Origin: Rhodopseudomonas sp. BAL398
Lineage (GTDB): Bacteria > Pseudomonadota > Alphaproteobacteria > Rhizobiales > Xanthobacteraceae
Assembly (NCBI RefSeq): GCF_033001325.1
Contig: NZ_CP133111.1
Span: forward strand, 5,929,153 to 5,993,152
Direction: 5' to 3'
Length of the DNA stretch: 64,000 bases
A model generated the notes under the pieces. It was not told where the DNA came from. It saw only the letters and a list, made by a program, of their open reading frames with translations, and did no database searches. Shown here piece by piece: positions 47,599 through 58,504 of this stretch; position 1 is the stretch's first letter; every line of letters starts with the position of its first letter. Made by a program: the position numbers and the translations under genes.

Positions 47599-48831
47599 AT
47601 GCCCGATGACAAAGCCAATTTGCCTGTAGTCCGGGTTCTCATTGTCGACGATGACGTGATCCAGAGCGTGATCATCAGCGGTGTTTGCGCTGCGATCGGT
47701 TATGACGCGCGTGTTGCATCGTCGTTTCAAGTGGCCGAGGAATTCATCAGGACCGAGCCGTTCGATTGCATCACCATCGACCTGTCGCTTGGCGACCGCG
47801 ACGGCATCGGGCTGCTGCAGCTCATCGCCCGCCTCGACCCAGTGCCGCGTGTGGTGGTGATCAGCGGCTGCGAGAGCCGGATTTTGAACGCGACGGTGCG
47901 GATGGCACACGCGGCCGGGATCGTCGATGCCATCTCGCTTCCCAAGCCGATCCCGCTCGGGCTGCTTCGTGAGGCGCTGATGTCGCCTGGCCGGGACGCT
48001 CATTCGGCGCATCGGTCGATCGCCCGAATGCGAGTGGATATCACCGCGCAAGATCTCAAGCGCGCGCTGCAGGGCCACGAGATTTATCCCGCATTCCAGC
48101 CCAAGATCGAGCTGGCGACCGGCAGGCTCGTTGGCTGCGAAGCCCTGGCGCGATGGGACAGCCGTGATTTCGGCCAGGTCGGCCCGGACGTCTTCATTCC
48201 GCTCGCCGAACAGGCCGGCTGCATCAAGGCGATGACCTGGCAGATGATGCGCGGCTCAATCCAGATGGCGCAGGCCTATCTCGGCACCAATCCGAATTTC
48301 GTGGTGGCGGTCAATCTGTCCGCGACGTTGTTGTCCGACGGCGCGATCCCGGAGGACGTCGAGCGACTGCTGGTGGAAACCGGCTTTCCCGCCAGATCGC
48401 TGATGATCGAGGTGACCGAAACCGTCGCGATGGCGGACGTGCTGCAGGCGATGGACATTCTTCTGCGATTGCGAATCAAGGGGGTCGGGGTGTCGATGGA
48501 CGATTTCGGCACCGGCTATTCTTCGATGTCGGCATTGGCACGGATGCCGTTCTGCGAATTGAAGATCGACCGCTCCTTCGTCACCGACTGCCTGCGCGAC
48601 GCCGATATGTGGAAGGTGGTGGCGTCGTCCGTCGCGATCGGGCACGAATACAACATGAAGGTGGTCGCCGAGGGAATCGAGGATGTCGACACCTGGAATG
48701 CGCTTGCGGGGATCGGCTGCGATATCGGCCAGGGATACGCGATCTCCCGGGCGCTGCCGCAGGAGGCATTCGCGGCCTGGTCCAAGGGGTGGGAGCCTGC
48801 GGTCGAACGCAACATGGCTGTGCACCGATAA
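47599..48831 (+). CDS. Receiver-EAL protein, c-di-GMP phosphodiesterase
   Basis: 410 residues. The receiver (about 8-125) has LIVDDDVIQS and the phospho-acceptor in TIDLSLGDRDG. The EAL domain (about 155-400) keeps the catalytic elements: EAL in GCEALARW, Asn in VNLSAT, Glu in EVTET, DDFGTGYSS, Lys in LKIDRSF, and Glu in VAEGIE, so it should degrade c-di-GMP. It is the last gene of the CheR/PilZ group and a likely counterpart of the GGDEF protein at 26159. The Hpt protein next door could phosphorylate it. Confidence 0.88.
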   Translation: MPDDKANLPVVRVLIVDDDVIQSVIISGVCAAIGYDARVASSFQVAEEFIRTEPFDCITIDLSLGDRDGIGLLQLIARLDPVPRVVVISGCESRILNATVRMAHAAGIVDAISLPKPIPLGLLREALMSPGRDAHSAHRSIARMRVDITAQDLKRALQGHEIYPAFQPKIELATGRLVGCEALARWDSRDFGQVGPDVFIPLAEQAGCIKAMTWQMMRGSIQMAQAYLGTNPNFVVAVNLSATLLSDGAIPEDVERLLVETGFPARSLMIEVTETVAMADVLQAMDILLRLRIKGVGVSMDDFGTGYSSMSALARMPFCELKIDRSFVTDCLRDADMWKVVASSVAIGHEYNMKVVAEGIEDVDTWNALAGIGCDIGQGYAISRALPQEAFAAWSKGWEPAVERNMAVHR

Positions 48832-48852
48832 TCGGCGATCCGGCCCGAGGGA

Positions 48853-49359
48853 TCAGCCGGATAGCGCGACCATGCGATGGTCGGTATCTGGCCGGCTGTG
48901 CGCCGCCGCGAAGGCCGCTTTGATGCGATCCAGCAGAGCCAGATACGCGGCGTCGTCGGCGCATTGCGTGCCATGTTCGAGCTCGCGCGCCAGGCCGGAC
49001 AGATGATCGAGCCCGAAAGTCGCCGCCGCGCTTTTGAGCGAATGCGCCTCCCTCTCGATCCGACCTCGATCGGTGCTGACCTTCAGCGACCCCAATAGCT
49101 CCAGTCGCACTCGGGTCTCTTTGACGAACACGCCGATGACTTCCAGCGTCGCGGCTTCACCGATCTCTTGCATCAAATGATCGAAGGCCTTGGCGCCGAC
49201 GAATAGCCGCGTCATCGGCGTCGCTGCACAATCCGGTCCGAGCGGCGGGGCCGCCGCGGGCGTCTGGTCGCGGGAAGCCGCCGCAGGGTTCGGCGGCACG
49301 GGCAATGCCGCTTCGACCGACGCCTTGCTGCGCAGCACTTTGGCGATCAGATCGATCAT
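48853..49359 (-). CDS. Histidine phosphotransfer (Hpt) protein
   Basis: 168 residues. The N-terminal 50 residues are Pro/Ala-rich. The Hpt four-helix domain follows with the phospho-acceptor histidine in AHSLKSAAATFGL. No kinase or receiver is fused. It could relay phosphate between a distant hybrid kinase and the receivers at 45302, 47599 or 49888. It is convergent with the EAL gene and its start overlaps the end of a short upstream frame by ATGA. Confidence 0.82.
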   Translation of the reverse strand: MIDLIAKVLRSKASVEAALPVPPNPAAASRDQTPAAAPPLGPDCAATPMTRLFVGAKAFDHLMQEIGEAATLEVIGVFVKETRVRLELLGSLKVSTDRGRIEREAHSLKSAAATFGLDHLSGLARELEHGTQCADDAAYLALLDRIKAAFAAAHSRPDTDHRMVALSG

Positions 49360-49499
49360 GCGGGATCGCCCAGGCGCATCAGCACGCGGTCGAGTGGGGG
49401 ATTGCAGCGGAAAATGTCCATCGTGCTGATGGTGCCGGCGATCAGCTCGGCGCGAATGGTGCTGAGCACGCCCAGTGCTCGCTTCGGTTCAGGATGCAT
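49356..49499 (-). CDS. Possible small protein coupled to the Hpt gene
   Basis: 47 residues (MHPEPKRALGVLSTIRAELI...), overlapping the Hpt start by ATGA, which suggests coupling. The ribosome site before ATG 49499 is weak, and a longer frame to 49727 is open but less protein-like. No family is recognised. It may be spurious. Confidence 0.35.
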   Translation of the reverse strand: MHPEPKRALGVLSTIRAELIAGTISTMDIFRCNPPLDRVLMRLGDPA

Positions 49500-49887
49500 G
49501 AAAGCTGATCCGACCCGGCGGGGTATCGCGCGGCTACTGCGGCGCGAAACCCGCTGTATCAAATTGCTCAGTTGTAAGCTGCCGTGTGTCTTGTAGATCT
49601 TGCTCGAATCCGGTTCATGATGGTACTGCGAACTTGGCATAGCGGATAAATCGATTACATAAAGGGCTATTGCCGTCGGTCGTTTTCCGTCCGGGGCTCG
49701 ATCCTGCATAAAAATACTCACGGACACTGTCTTCCGTAAAATGACAGAGCTTGGCGCGCTCAGACGTCGCGCCTCGACAATCGATGATAGTCGCCGCAGC
49801 TATTGGGTTTCGTTAATGCGTAAACTCGTAAAACTACGTGGTGCTTCGAAAAGTCTCGTATGATCAAGGTTCTGTTGGGAGCAGTGG
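49500..49887. other. 388-bp stretch without a recognisable gene
   Basis: Divergent promoter region of the Hpt and FixJ-like genes. GC is lower than its surroundings. No FNR/FixK-like box or palindrome was noted. Confidence 0.4.
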
Positions 49888-50520
49888 ATGACTGAGAATT
49901 CTTCGGGTCAAGAAATTTTCGTGGTCGATGACGATCCGGCGGTGCGCGAAACGCTGTCGATCGTGCTGTCGGCGGCAGGCTATCAATCGATCTGCTTCGC
50001 CGACGGCGATGCCTTGCTGGCCGTGGCGCGAAACCGCAGTCCAGCCTGCATCCTGCTAGACGTACATATTCCCGGCCGGTCCGGGCTCGACATCCTGCAG
50101 GATCTGCACGCCGAGGATTATCCCGCGCCTATATTCATGATTTCGGGAAAAGGCGATATCCCGATGGCCGTCAACGCCATCAAGAACGGCGCCCTCGATT
50201 TCATCGAGAAGCCGTTTCGCGGCAAGGAAATCGTGACCAGGGTGGAGGAGGCGATCGCTGCCTTCGCCCGCCGCCAGGGCGCCGGGCTGGCTGCGAAAGT
50301 TCCCTCACTCAATTTTCCAGGACGGGAACCGTTGACGATGCGCGAGCGTGAAGTGCTGGATCTGTTCTCATCGGGTAACACCAATAAGGAGGCCGGCCGC
50401 CAGCTCGGCATCAGCCCGCGCACCATCGAATATCATCGCGCCAACATCATGAAGAAGTTAGGCGCGCGGAACGCCACTGATCTGGTTCGGATCGTGATGG
50501 CCGCGGTGCCCAAATCCTGA
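49888..50520 (+). CDS. FixJ-type response regulator
   Basis: 210 residues. Receiver (about 8-125): VVDDDPAVRE, phospho-acceptor Asp in LLDVHIPGRSG, Ser in MISGKGD, lysine in FIEKPF. A LuxR/GerE helix-turn-helix (about 145-205) follows: LTMREREVLDLFSSGNTNKEAGRQLGISPRTIEYHR. The architecture is that of FixJ/TodT activators, but no sensor kinase gene adjoins, so its partner (PAS kinase or the Hpt protein) is unknown. It is separated by 34 bases from the convergent SDR gene. Confidence 0.9.
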   Translation: MTENSSGQEIFVVDDDPAVRETLSIVLSAAGYQSICFADGDALLAVARNRSPACILLDVHIPGRSGLDILQDLHAEDYPAPIFMISGKGDIPMAVNAIKNGALDFIEKPFRGKEIVTRVEEAIAAFARRQGAGLAAKVPSLNFPGREPLTMREREVLDLFSSGNTNKEAGRQLGISPRTIEYHRANIMKKLGARNATDLVRIVMAAVPKS

Positions 50521-50554
50521 TTTTTGAGTTGTCGTGAAGACCCGTGAGGCGAGT

Positions 50555-51337
50555 CTACATCGTCCCCGGGAACGAACCGCCATCGAGCAGGATATTCTGC
50601 CCGGTGATGAAGCCGGCCTTGGTGCCGCACAAAAACGCGCAGGCCGCGCCGAACTCGTCCGGCTGGCCGAAGCGGCCGGCCGGATTTTCGCTGCGGCGCT
50701 TGTTCAGCAGATCGTCCACCGGCACGCCGGCGGCCTTGGCCTGCGCCGCCGATACGCCGCGCAGCCGGTCGGTGTCGAACGGACCGGGCAGCAGCGCATT
50801 GATGGTGACGTTGTGCTTCACCGTCTTGCGCGACAGCCCCGCCACGAAGCCGGTCAAGCCGCTGCGCGCGCCATTGGACAGGCCCAGCACGTCGATCGGG
50901 GCCTTCACCGCGGCCGAGGTAATGTTGATGATGCGGCCGAATTTTCGTCCGATCATGCCGTCGACCGTCGCCTTGATCAGCTCGATCGGCGTCAGCATGT
51001 TGGCGTCGAGCGCCTTGATCCAGTCGTCGCGGGTCCAGTTGCGGAAATCGCCGGGCGGCGGGCCGCCGGCATTGTTGACCAGAATATCCGGATCGGGGCA
51101 GGCTTTCAGCGCGGCGGCGCGGCCTTCCGGCGTAGTGATGTCGCCGGCGACCGTGGTGACCTCGATATCCGGATAGGCGCTGCGCAGTTCAGCTGCGGTT
51201 TGCTCCAGCGCTTCGGCGCCGCGCGCGGTGAGGGTGACGTGGACGCCTTCGGCCGCGAGCGCGGCCGCGCAGGCGCGGCCCAATCCCTTGCTGGATGCGC
51301 ACACCAGCGCGCGACGGCCTTTGATTCCAAGATCCAC
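50555..51337 (-). CDS. Atypical short-chain dehydrogenase/reductase
   Basis: 260 residues, Rossmann fold with NNAG (DILVNNAGGP) and a C-terminal GQNILLDGG. The active-site YxxxK is replaced by SNGAR (Ser154, Arg158), and the nucleotide-binding TGxxxGxG reads CASSKGLG. The catalytic Ser in NITSAAV remains. Proteins of this subclass may be regulatory or act on unusual substrates. It is on the minus strand, divergent from the canonical SDR at 51550. Confidence 0.78.
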   Translation of the reverse strand: MDLGIKGRRALVCASSKGLGRACAAALAAEGVHVTLTARGAEALEQTAAELRSAYPDIEVTTVAGDITTPEGRAAALKACPDPDILVNNAGGPPPGDFRNWTRDDWIKALDANMLTPIELIKATVDGMIGRKFGRIINITSAAVKAPIDVLGLSNGARSGLTGFVAGLSRKTVKHNVTINALLPGPFDTDRLRGVSAAQAKAAGVPVDDLLNKRRSENPAGRFGQPDEFGAACAFLCGTKAGFITGQNILLDGGSFPGTM

Positions 51338-51549
51338 GTTTCACTCCCGCTTGATTTCACTGCGCCGACGATTGGACGCGCGTCATTCTAGCCAACATCG
51401 GACGCCGTGATAAGCGGCGCCGGGCCGGCGAATGGCAGATATGCCGGGCGCAAATCCGCCCGGGCCGGGTCGTTGCCGTCAATGGCGGCGGTTGGCGTCG
51501 CGCCGCTTGCCCTGTATCAAGTGAAAAACACAATGGCAGGAAACTGAAT

Positions 51550-52311
51550 ATGTCCGACCTCTTCGATCTTGGCAACGAAACCATTCTGGTCACCGGTGCG
51601 TCGCAGGGGCTGGGCCGACAATTCGCCAGGGTACTGTCCGGCCGCGGCGCCGGGGTGGTTCTCGCCGCGCGGCAGATCGAAAAGCTGAAGGACCTCGAGC
51701 AGGAGATCGCCGGCAAGGGCGGCCGCGCCATCGCAGTGCAGATGGACGTCACCGATCTGGCGTCGATGGCGGCGGCGATCGACCGCGCCGAGGATCGGCT
51801 CGGCCCGCTCACCGTGCTGATCAACAATGCCGGCGTCGCGGTGCAGAAGCTCGCGGTCGATCAGACCGAGGCCGATTGGGACAGTGTGATCAACGCCAAT
51901 CTCAAGGGCGCGTATTTCCTGGCGACCGAAGTGGCGCGGCGGATGGTGGCGCGCGGGCAGGGCGGCAACATCGTCAATGTCGCCTCGGTGCTCGGGCTCA
52001 GCGTCTCCAAATTCCTGTCACCCTATGCGGTGTCGAAAGCCGGCATCATCCAGGCCACCAAGGCGCTGGCGCTGGAGCTGGCCGCCAATGGCATCCGCGT
52101 CAACGCGCTGGCGCCGGGCTATATCGACACCGAGATGAATCGCGAATTCTGGGCGACGCCGGGCGGCGAGAAGCTGATCAAGGCCATCCCGCAGCGCCGC
52201 GTCGGCGTCGATTCCGATCTCGACGGCGCGATCCTGCTGCTGGCCTCCAACGCCTCGCGCTACATGACCGGCAGCGTGATCACCGTGGATGGCGGGTATT
52301 TGTTGGCGTGA
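51550..52311 (+). CDS. Short-chain dehydrogenase/reductase
   Basis: 253 residues, canonical SDR. TGASQGLG cofactor motif near the N terminus, NNAG (VLINNAGVA), catalytic Ser in NVASVLGLS, Tyr and Lys in YAVSKAG, and the C-terminal GSVITVDGGYLL. Typical of 3-oxoacyl-ACP reductase, sugar or alcohol dehydrogenases. Convergent with the GMC oxidoreductase (gap 6 bases), so it is a separate transcript. Confidence 0.88.
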   Translation: MSDLFDLGNETILVTGASQGLGRQFARVLSGRGAGVVLAARQIEKLKDLEQEIAGKGGRAIAVQMDVTDLASMAAAIDRAEDRLGPLTVLINNAGVAVQKLAVDQTEADWDSVINANLKGAYFLATEVARRMVARGQGGNIVNVASVLGLSVSKFLSPYAVSKAGIIQATKALALELAANGIRVNALAPGYIDTEMNREFWATPGGEKLIKAIPQRRVGVDSDLDGAILLLASNASRYMTGSVITVDGGYLLA

Positions 52312-52317
52312 AATTGC

Positions 52318-53922
52318 TCAGTTCGCCCGCATTTCTCCGCGGATCATGTCGGCGGCCTTTTCGCCGATCATGATGGTGGGCGCGTTGGTGTTGCCGCCGA
52401 TCAGGGTCGGCATCACCGAGGCATCGACGATGCGCAGCCCGCCGACGCCGCGGACCTTGAGCTGCGGATCGACCACCGCCTTGTCGTCGACACCCATCTT
52501 GCAGGTGCCGACCGGGTGATAGATGGTGTCGCAGCGCTGCCGCAGGATGGCGCGGATGTCGTCGTCGGTGCGGACATTTGCGGTGAATAGGTCGGTTTGC
52601 TGCAGCTCGCGCAGCGCCGGCGTTTCCATCAGGCGCCTGGTGATCTTGTAGGCGCCGACCATGTCCTCGAGATCGTCCGGCTCGCCGAAGAAGTTCGGAT
52701 CGATCCGGGGCGGGGCCAAGGGATCGGCATTGTCCAGCCCGACCGTGCCGCGACTCTTCGGCCGCAGCAGGCAGACATGGCAGGAAAAGCCCGTGCCCCA
52801 ATGCCGCTTGCGGCCATGGTCGTCGACCATCGCCATGCCGAAATGCAGCTGCAGGTCGGGCACGTCGAGGTCCGGCCGGGATTTCAGGAAGCCGCCGCAT
52901 TCGGCGAAATTGGTCGTCAGCGGCCCGCGGCCGTCGCGGCGATACAGCCCGATGCTGGCCAACAGCCGCTGGATCGCCTTGAAGCTGGTGCCGGTGAAAT
53001 ACGGCCTGTCGCATCGATACGAGAAGATGAAATCGAGATGGTCCTGCAGATTCCCGCCGACGCCGGGCAGATGCTGCGTGGTGGCGACGCCGTACCTGGC
53101 GAGGGTGGCGCTGTCGCCGATGCCCGATAGCATCAGCAGCTGCGGGGTCTGGAACGTGCCGGAGGCGAGGATGACTTCGCGACGGGCGTGGATGCGGCGG
53201 GTCTCGTCGCCCTGGCGATACTCGACGCCGACCGCGCGCTGGCCGTCGAACACGATCCGCGTGGCGTGGGCTTTCGTCTCGACGCGCAGGTTCGGACGCG
53301 TTGCGAGATGCGGATGCAGATAGGCGCGCGCGGCGCTCCAGCGCTCGCCCTGGTGCTGGGTGAGCTGGTACAGGCCCAGGCCCTCCTGCTCCTCGCCGTT
53401 GAAATCGTCGCGGATTCGGAACTGCGCCTCCTGCGCCGCCTGCAGGAAGATGTCGTGCGCCGGATTGTCGGTGCGCAATTTATTGACATGCAGCGGGCCG
53501 CTCTGGCCGTGATATTCGCCGTTGAAATCGGAATTGTTCTCCGATCGTTTGAAATAGGGCAGCACGTCGGCGAACGACCAGCCGGTGTTGCCGAGTTCGG
53601 CCCAGTGGTCGTAGTCGCTGCGATGGCCGCGGATATAGACCATGCCGTTGATCGCCGAGGAGCCGCCGAGCGCCTTGCCGCGCGGCTGATAGCCCCGGCG
53701 GCCGTTGAGCCCCGGCTGCGGCACCGTCTCGAAATGCCAATTATTGAGCTTGCCCGGCACCATCAGCGCCAGCGCCCAAGGTGTCTTCACCACCCAATTG
53801 TCGCCGCTGCCGCCGGCTTCCAGCAACGCGACCGACGTGCCCGGGTCCTCGGACAGCCGACCGGCGACGGCGCAGCCGCCCGAGCCGCCGCCCACGACAA
53901 CGAAATCGAAACTGTCCGCCAT
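52318..53922 (-). CDS. GMC-family FAD oxidoreductase (choline/alcohol dehydrogenase-like)
   Basis: 534 residues. FAD motif VVVGGGSGGCAVAGRL, the GMC signature GKALGGSSAINGMVYIRG and, near the C terminus, the catalytic His in YHPVGTCKMG and the final NTNAPTIMIGEKAADM. It oxidises a primary alcohol (choline, long-chain or polyethylene-glycol type) to the aldehyde. A downstream partner could be the aldehyde dehydrogenase at 54007, 84 bases away on the same strand, so an alcohol-to-acid pathway is plausible. Confidence 0.9.
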   Translation of the reverse strand: MADSFDFVVVGGGSGGCAVAGRLSEDPGTSVALLEAGGSGDNWVVKTPWALALMVPGKLNNWHFETVPQPGLNGRRGYQPRGKALGGSSAINGMVYIRGHRSDYDHWAELGNTGWSFADVLPYFKRSENNSDFNGEYHGQSGPLHVNKLRTDNPAHDIFLQAAQEAQFRIRDDFNGEEQEGLGLYQLTQHQGERWSAARAYLHPHLATRPNLRVETKAHATRIVFDGQRAVGVEYRQGDETRRIHARREVILASGTFQTPQLLMLSGIGDSATLARYGVATTQHLPGVGGNLQDHLDFIFSYRCDRPYFTGTSFKAIQRLLASIGLYRRDGRGPLTTNFAECGGFLKSRPDLDVPDLQLHFGMAMVDDHGRKRHWGTGFSCHVCLLRPKSRGTVGLDNADPLAPPRIDPNFFGEPDDLEDMVGAYKITRRLMETPALRELQQTDLFTANVRTDDDIRAILRQRCDTIYHPVGTCKMGVDDKAVVDPQLKVRGVGGLRIVDASVMPTLIGGNTNAPTIMIGEKAADMIRGEMRAN

Positions 53923-54006
53923 GACGTGTTCTCCCCTGATGTCTTATCTTTGTCGACCGCATCGGCGCGTTGGCCGGGCGGGGCAGTTTGCAATCTCGGC
54001 TTGAGG

Positions 54007-55434
54007 CTATGACAACCACCTCAGCAGTTTGCCGATGCGCGCGATCTTCGCGCCATAAGGCGGATACAGATCCGCGAAGCGGTTATAGGGCGAGCGATAG
54101 AACACCGGCTTCAGCTTGCTGAAGGTGTTGAAACCCCATTCGCCATGATAGGTGCCGGATCCGGAGGCGCCGACGCCGCCCATCGGCTGATGGGCCTGGG
54201 CGAAATGCAGCAGGCAGTCATTGACGGTGACGCCGCCGGACACGGTGCGCGCCAGCACCGCATCGCGGGCGTCGTCGTCACTGCCGAACCAATACAGCGC
54301 CAGCGGGCGGTCGTGGGCATTGATGTAGGCGATCGCTTCGTCCGCCGCCTGATAGCCAAGGATCGGCAGCAGCGGCCCGAAGATCTCTTCCTGCATGATC
54401 CGCATCTCGGCGGTAACGCCGGTCAGAATCGTCGGCGGGAATTTGCGGCGCGATTGCCAGGCCGGATCATCCGGCGCGGCCGGTTGCAGGATCCGTGCGC
54501 CATGCGCGACCGCGTCGGCGACGAGGGCTTGCAGCCGCGCATAATGCCGCTCCGAGATGATCGAGCTGTAGTCCGAATTGCCGGGCTCGGTGCCGTACAT
54601 CCGCTGCATGGCGTCGCGCAGCTTGGCGGCGAATGCCTCGACGTCGGCCGCCGGCACCAGCGCGTAGTCCGGCGCGATGCAGGTCTGCCCGGCATTGAGC
54701 AGCTTGGCATAGGCTATCCGCGCTGCCGCCTGGTCGAGATCGGCGGAGCGGTCGATGATGGTCGGCGATTTGCCGCCGAGTTCGAGCGTGACCGGCGTCA
54801 GATTGCGGCCGGCCGCTTCGGCGACCAGGCGGCCGACCCGGGTCGAGCCGGTGAACAGCAGATGGTCGAACGGCAGTGCGGCGAAGGCCTCGGCGATATC
54901 GGTCACCATCATCTCGCCGGAGTCGAATTTCGCCGCCACCGCCTCCTGCAGCAGGGCGGCAAATCGCGGCGACAATTCGCTGGGCTTGATCATCACCCGA
55001 TTGCCGGCCGCCAGCGCCGCCACCGCCGGAACCAGCGTCAGCTGCAGCGGATAATTCCACGGCGCGATGATGCCGACCACACCGAGCGGCTGCGGCAGCA
55101 ACCGGTTTGTCGCCGGCCAGAACTGCAGCTGGGTCGAAATCCGCCGCGGCGCCATCCAGGCCTTCAGATGCTTGCTGACGTGCTTGATCTCGGCGAGCGT
55201 CGACAGCGTCTCGGCGATCAGGGTCTCGACGGCGCTGCGATGGCCGAAATCGGCGGAAATCGCCGCGACAAAGCGGTCTTCATGGTCGAGAATCAGCGAC
55301 TTTAGCCGCGCCAGGCGATCATGCCGCTCCGCCAGCGACGCCGGGGGCGTCTGCCGGGACAGCCCGATCATCCGGTGGAAGCCGTCATGCAGGGCATTCC
55401 GCCCCGGGCTGCTCAGCGACTGGTCCATTCCCAT
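54007..55434 (-). CDS. Aldehyde dehydrogenase (coniferyl-aldehyde-type)
   Basis: 475 residues. Catalytic Cys in NAGQTCIAPD and Glu in LELGGKSP, the NAD site PWNYPLQLTLVP, and the conserved GEWGFNTFSKLKP end that I associate with coniferyl aldehyde and fatty-aldehyde dehydrogenases. It oxidises the product of an alcohol oxidase, probably its neighbour at 52318. The start is set at ATG 55434; 55428 is equally possible. An in-frame TTG at 55473 has no ribosome site. Confidence 0.88.
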   Translation of the reverse strand: MGMDQSLSSPGRNALHDGFHRMIGLSRQTPPASLAERHDRLARLKSLILDHEDRFVAAISADFGHRSAVETLIAETLSTLAEIKHVSKHLKAWMAPRRISTQLQFWPATNRLLPQPLGVVGIIAPWNYPLQLTLVPAVAALAAGNRVMIKPSELSPRFAALLQEAVAAKFDSGEMMVTDIAEAFAALPFDHLLFTGSTRVGRLVAEAAGRNLTPVTLELGGKSPTIIDRSADLDQAAARIAYAKLLNAGQTCIAPDYALVPAADVEAFAAKLRDAMQRMYGTEPGNSDYSSIISERHYARLQALVADAVAHGARILQPAAPDDPAWQSRRKFPPTILTGVTAEMRIMQEEIFGPLLPILGYQAADEAIAYINAHDRPLALYWFGSDDDARDAVLARTVSGGVTVNDCLLHFAQAHQPMGGVGASGSGTYHGEWGFNTFSKLKPVFYRSPYNRFADLYPPYGAKIARIGKLLRWLS

Positions 55435-55759
55435 CCCGCCTGATCCGGTCAAATGTTCGGCCAGATTCGCCAAATAGGGCCAAAATCCCGCCGAGGACCG
55501 CTTTTTCCAGCATTTTTGCAGGAGCTGGAGCGTCCCGCAACCTCAGATTGCCGCGGGCGGTTTTCGATATGTGATAATATCTTGAAAATATCGAACACAG
55601 CCCTTCCCAAAGCGGGGCGGCATTGGTACACACCCCTCGCACCGCGGGCTTTGGCCCGGGTCGCCTTCTCAGGAAGCCTCCGGAAGGACTGATCGACGCC
55701 CTCGGGCGTGGGATCAATTCATTCGACTTTGGATTTTGCGAAGGCGCGCAATGGTTTAA

Positions 55760-57490
<1,731 letters not shown>

Positions 57491-57503
57491 GCAGAACCTC
57501 CCG

Positions 57504-57884
57504 TTACGCAACCTTGTCGAAGCGGCTCGGCTGGATCAGCACCTCGGCGGAAATCCCGAGTTGTTCATGCAAATGCCGGATCATGTCGATCGACAGACCG
57601 CGTTTGCGGTTGAGAACGTCGGCCACCCGGTTGCGGGGACCGATCATTGGTTCGAGGTCCTTGCGGGTGAGCCCCTGCTGCTCCATCCGAAACCGGATCG
57701 CCTCGATTGGATCGGGCGGATCCATCGGATAGTGCTTCGCTTCATAGACCTCGATAAGCGTAGCGAGCACGTCAAGGCGGTCCCCTTCCGGTGTACCGCT
57801 CTTGGCACCCCAAAGGCGTTCCACCTCTTCGAGTGCTGCATCGTAGTCCGCTTCGGAGCGGATAGGTCTTAGCTCAGTCGCCAT
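57504..57884 (-). CDS. higA: HigA-type antitoxin
   Basis: 126 residues. The N-terminal part (IRSEADYDAALEEVERLW) is of the HigA family, and the C-terminal helix-turn-helix reads RFRMEQQGLTRKDLEPMIG and NRVADVLNRKRGLSI. It binds the toxin encoded upstream and represses the shared promoter. It overlaps the toxin gene by 11 bases. The gene is 13 bases upstream of the recombinase start, on the same strand, so readthrough into the recombinase is possible. Confidence 0.88.
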   Translation of the reverse strand: MATELRPIRSEADYDAALEEVERLWGAKSGTPEGDRLDVLATLIEVYEAKHYPMDPPDPIEAIRFRMEQQGLTRKDLEPMIGPRNRVADVLNRKRGLSIDMIRHLHEQLGISAEVLIQPSRFDKVA

Positions 57885-58197
57885 GTCTCACCTCAGCTAC
57901 GTCTATCCTGTCATATGCCTTGTGGGTGCCGATCCACTTGATCCAGACGATGCCCTTCTCGAAGTCGACGGCCACCACCAAGCGATAGTCGTTGCCCTTG
58001 ATGTTGAAGACAATCCGCTCGGCGTTGACGATGCTGGCCGTGGCGTAGTGTCTCTTAACATCGGCGGAACTCGCCCACTCTGCCTTACTGACTTCATCGA
58101 ACCACGCATCGAGCGCGGCCTTCACGGCCGGCTGATTCTTTTGCCCGGCGAGGCTTTCGACGAACTCCCGTAACTTGCGGCGGGCAATGATCCTCAT
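57874..58197 (-). CDS. higB: HigB-type mRNA interferase toxin
   Basis: 107 residues, RelE/HigB fold. MRIIARRKLREFVESL at the start, then a beta-sheet core RIVFNIKGNDYRLVVAVDFEKG and the C-terminal VWIKWIGTHKAYDRIDVAEV with the basic and His catalytic candidates. It would cleave mRNA on the ribosome when free of antitoxin. ATG 58197 is chosen as the family start; the longer in-frame ATG has no support. An operator palindrome lies at 58219-58231. Confidence 0.88.
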   Translation of the reverse strand: MRIIARRKLREFVESLAGQKNQPAVKAALDAWFDEVSKAEWASSADVKRHYATASIVNAERIVFNIKGNDYRLVVAVDFEKGIVWIKWIGTHKAYDRIDVAEVRHGD

Positions 58198-58218
58198 TTG
58201 AGTCTCAATGTAGCACGG

Positions 58219-58231
58219 GACCATTATGGTC
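58219..58231. promoter_or_regulatory. Operator palindrome of the higBA pair
   Basis: GACCATTATGGTC, perfect but for its central base, 21 bases upstream of the higB start. It is the expected position for antitoxin binding. Confidence 0.6.
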
Positions 58232-58300
58232 TCAAGGTCAAATATCGAAGCCCCGGCGGCGATCCTGCCACCGGGGCAACATGCCTGTATGTGATGCAGC

Positions 58301-58504
58301 CTACGTAGGTTTGCTGCTCTTTTGTCGAATAAGCTTTCGTTCCCGAGATTCTTGTCGTTCGAATTGCTCGCGCGCAATCTGGCGACCGATCAGGCGCGCC
58401 AGACGAAGCACAGGTTCGTCCGAACCAAGGTGCGCGTCGACAGACCCCACTTTACCTGTGGAGTTGAGGCCTTTCTGAACCTTCCTTTCTCGATAGGCTG
58501 CCAT
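58301..58504 (-). CDS. Small basic protein of the integrated element
   Basis: 67 residues, rich in Arg/Glu, with a helical stretch LARLIGRQIAREQFERQESRERKL. Similar small genes often stand near recombinases of rhizobial islands, where they are of unknown function. The ribosome site is modest (GAGAGAG just before ATG 58504). No domain is assigned. Confidence 0.45.
   Translation of the reverse strand: MAAYRERKVQKGLNSTGKVGSVDAHLGSDEPVLRLARLIGRQIAREQFERQESRERKLIRQKSSKPT

Noticed and set aside
46192..48078. Long minus-strand open frame opposite cheR and the EAL gene
   Set aside because: Antisense shadow of three genes with recognisable domains.
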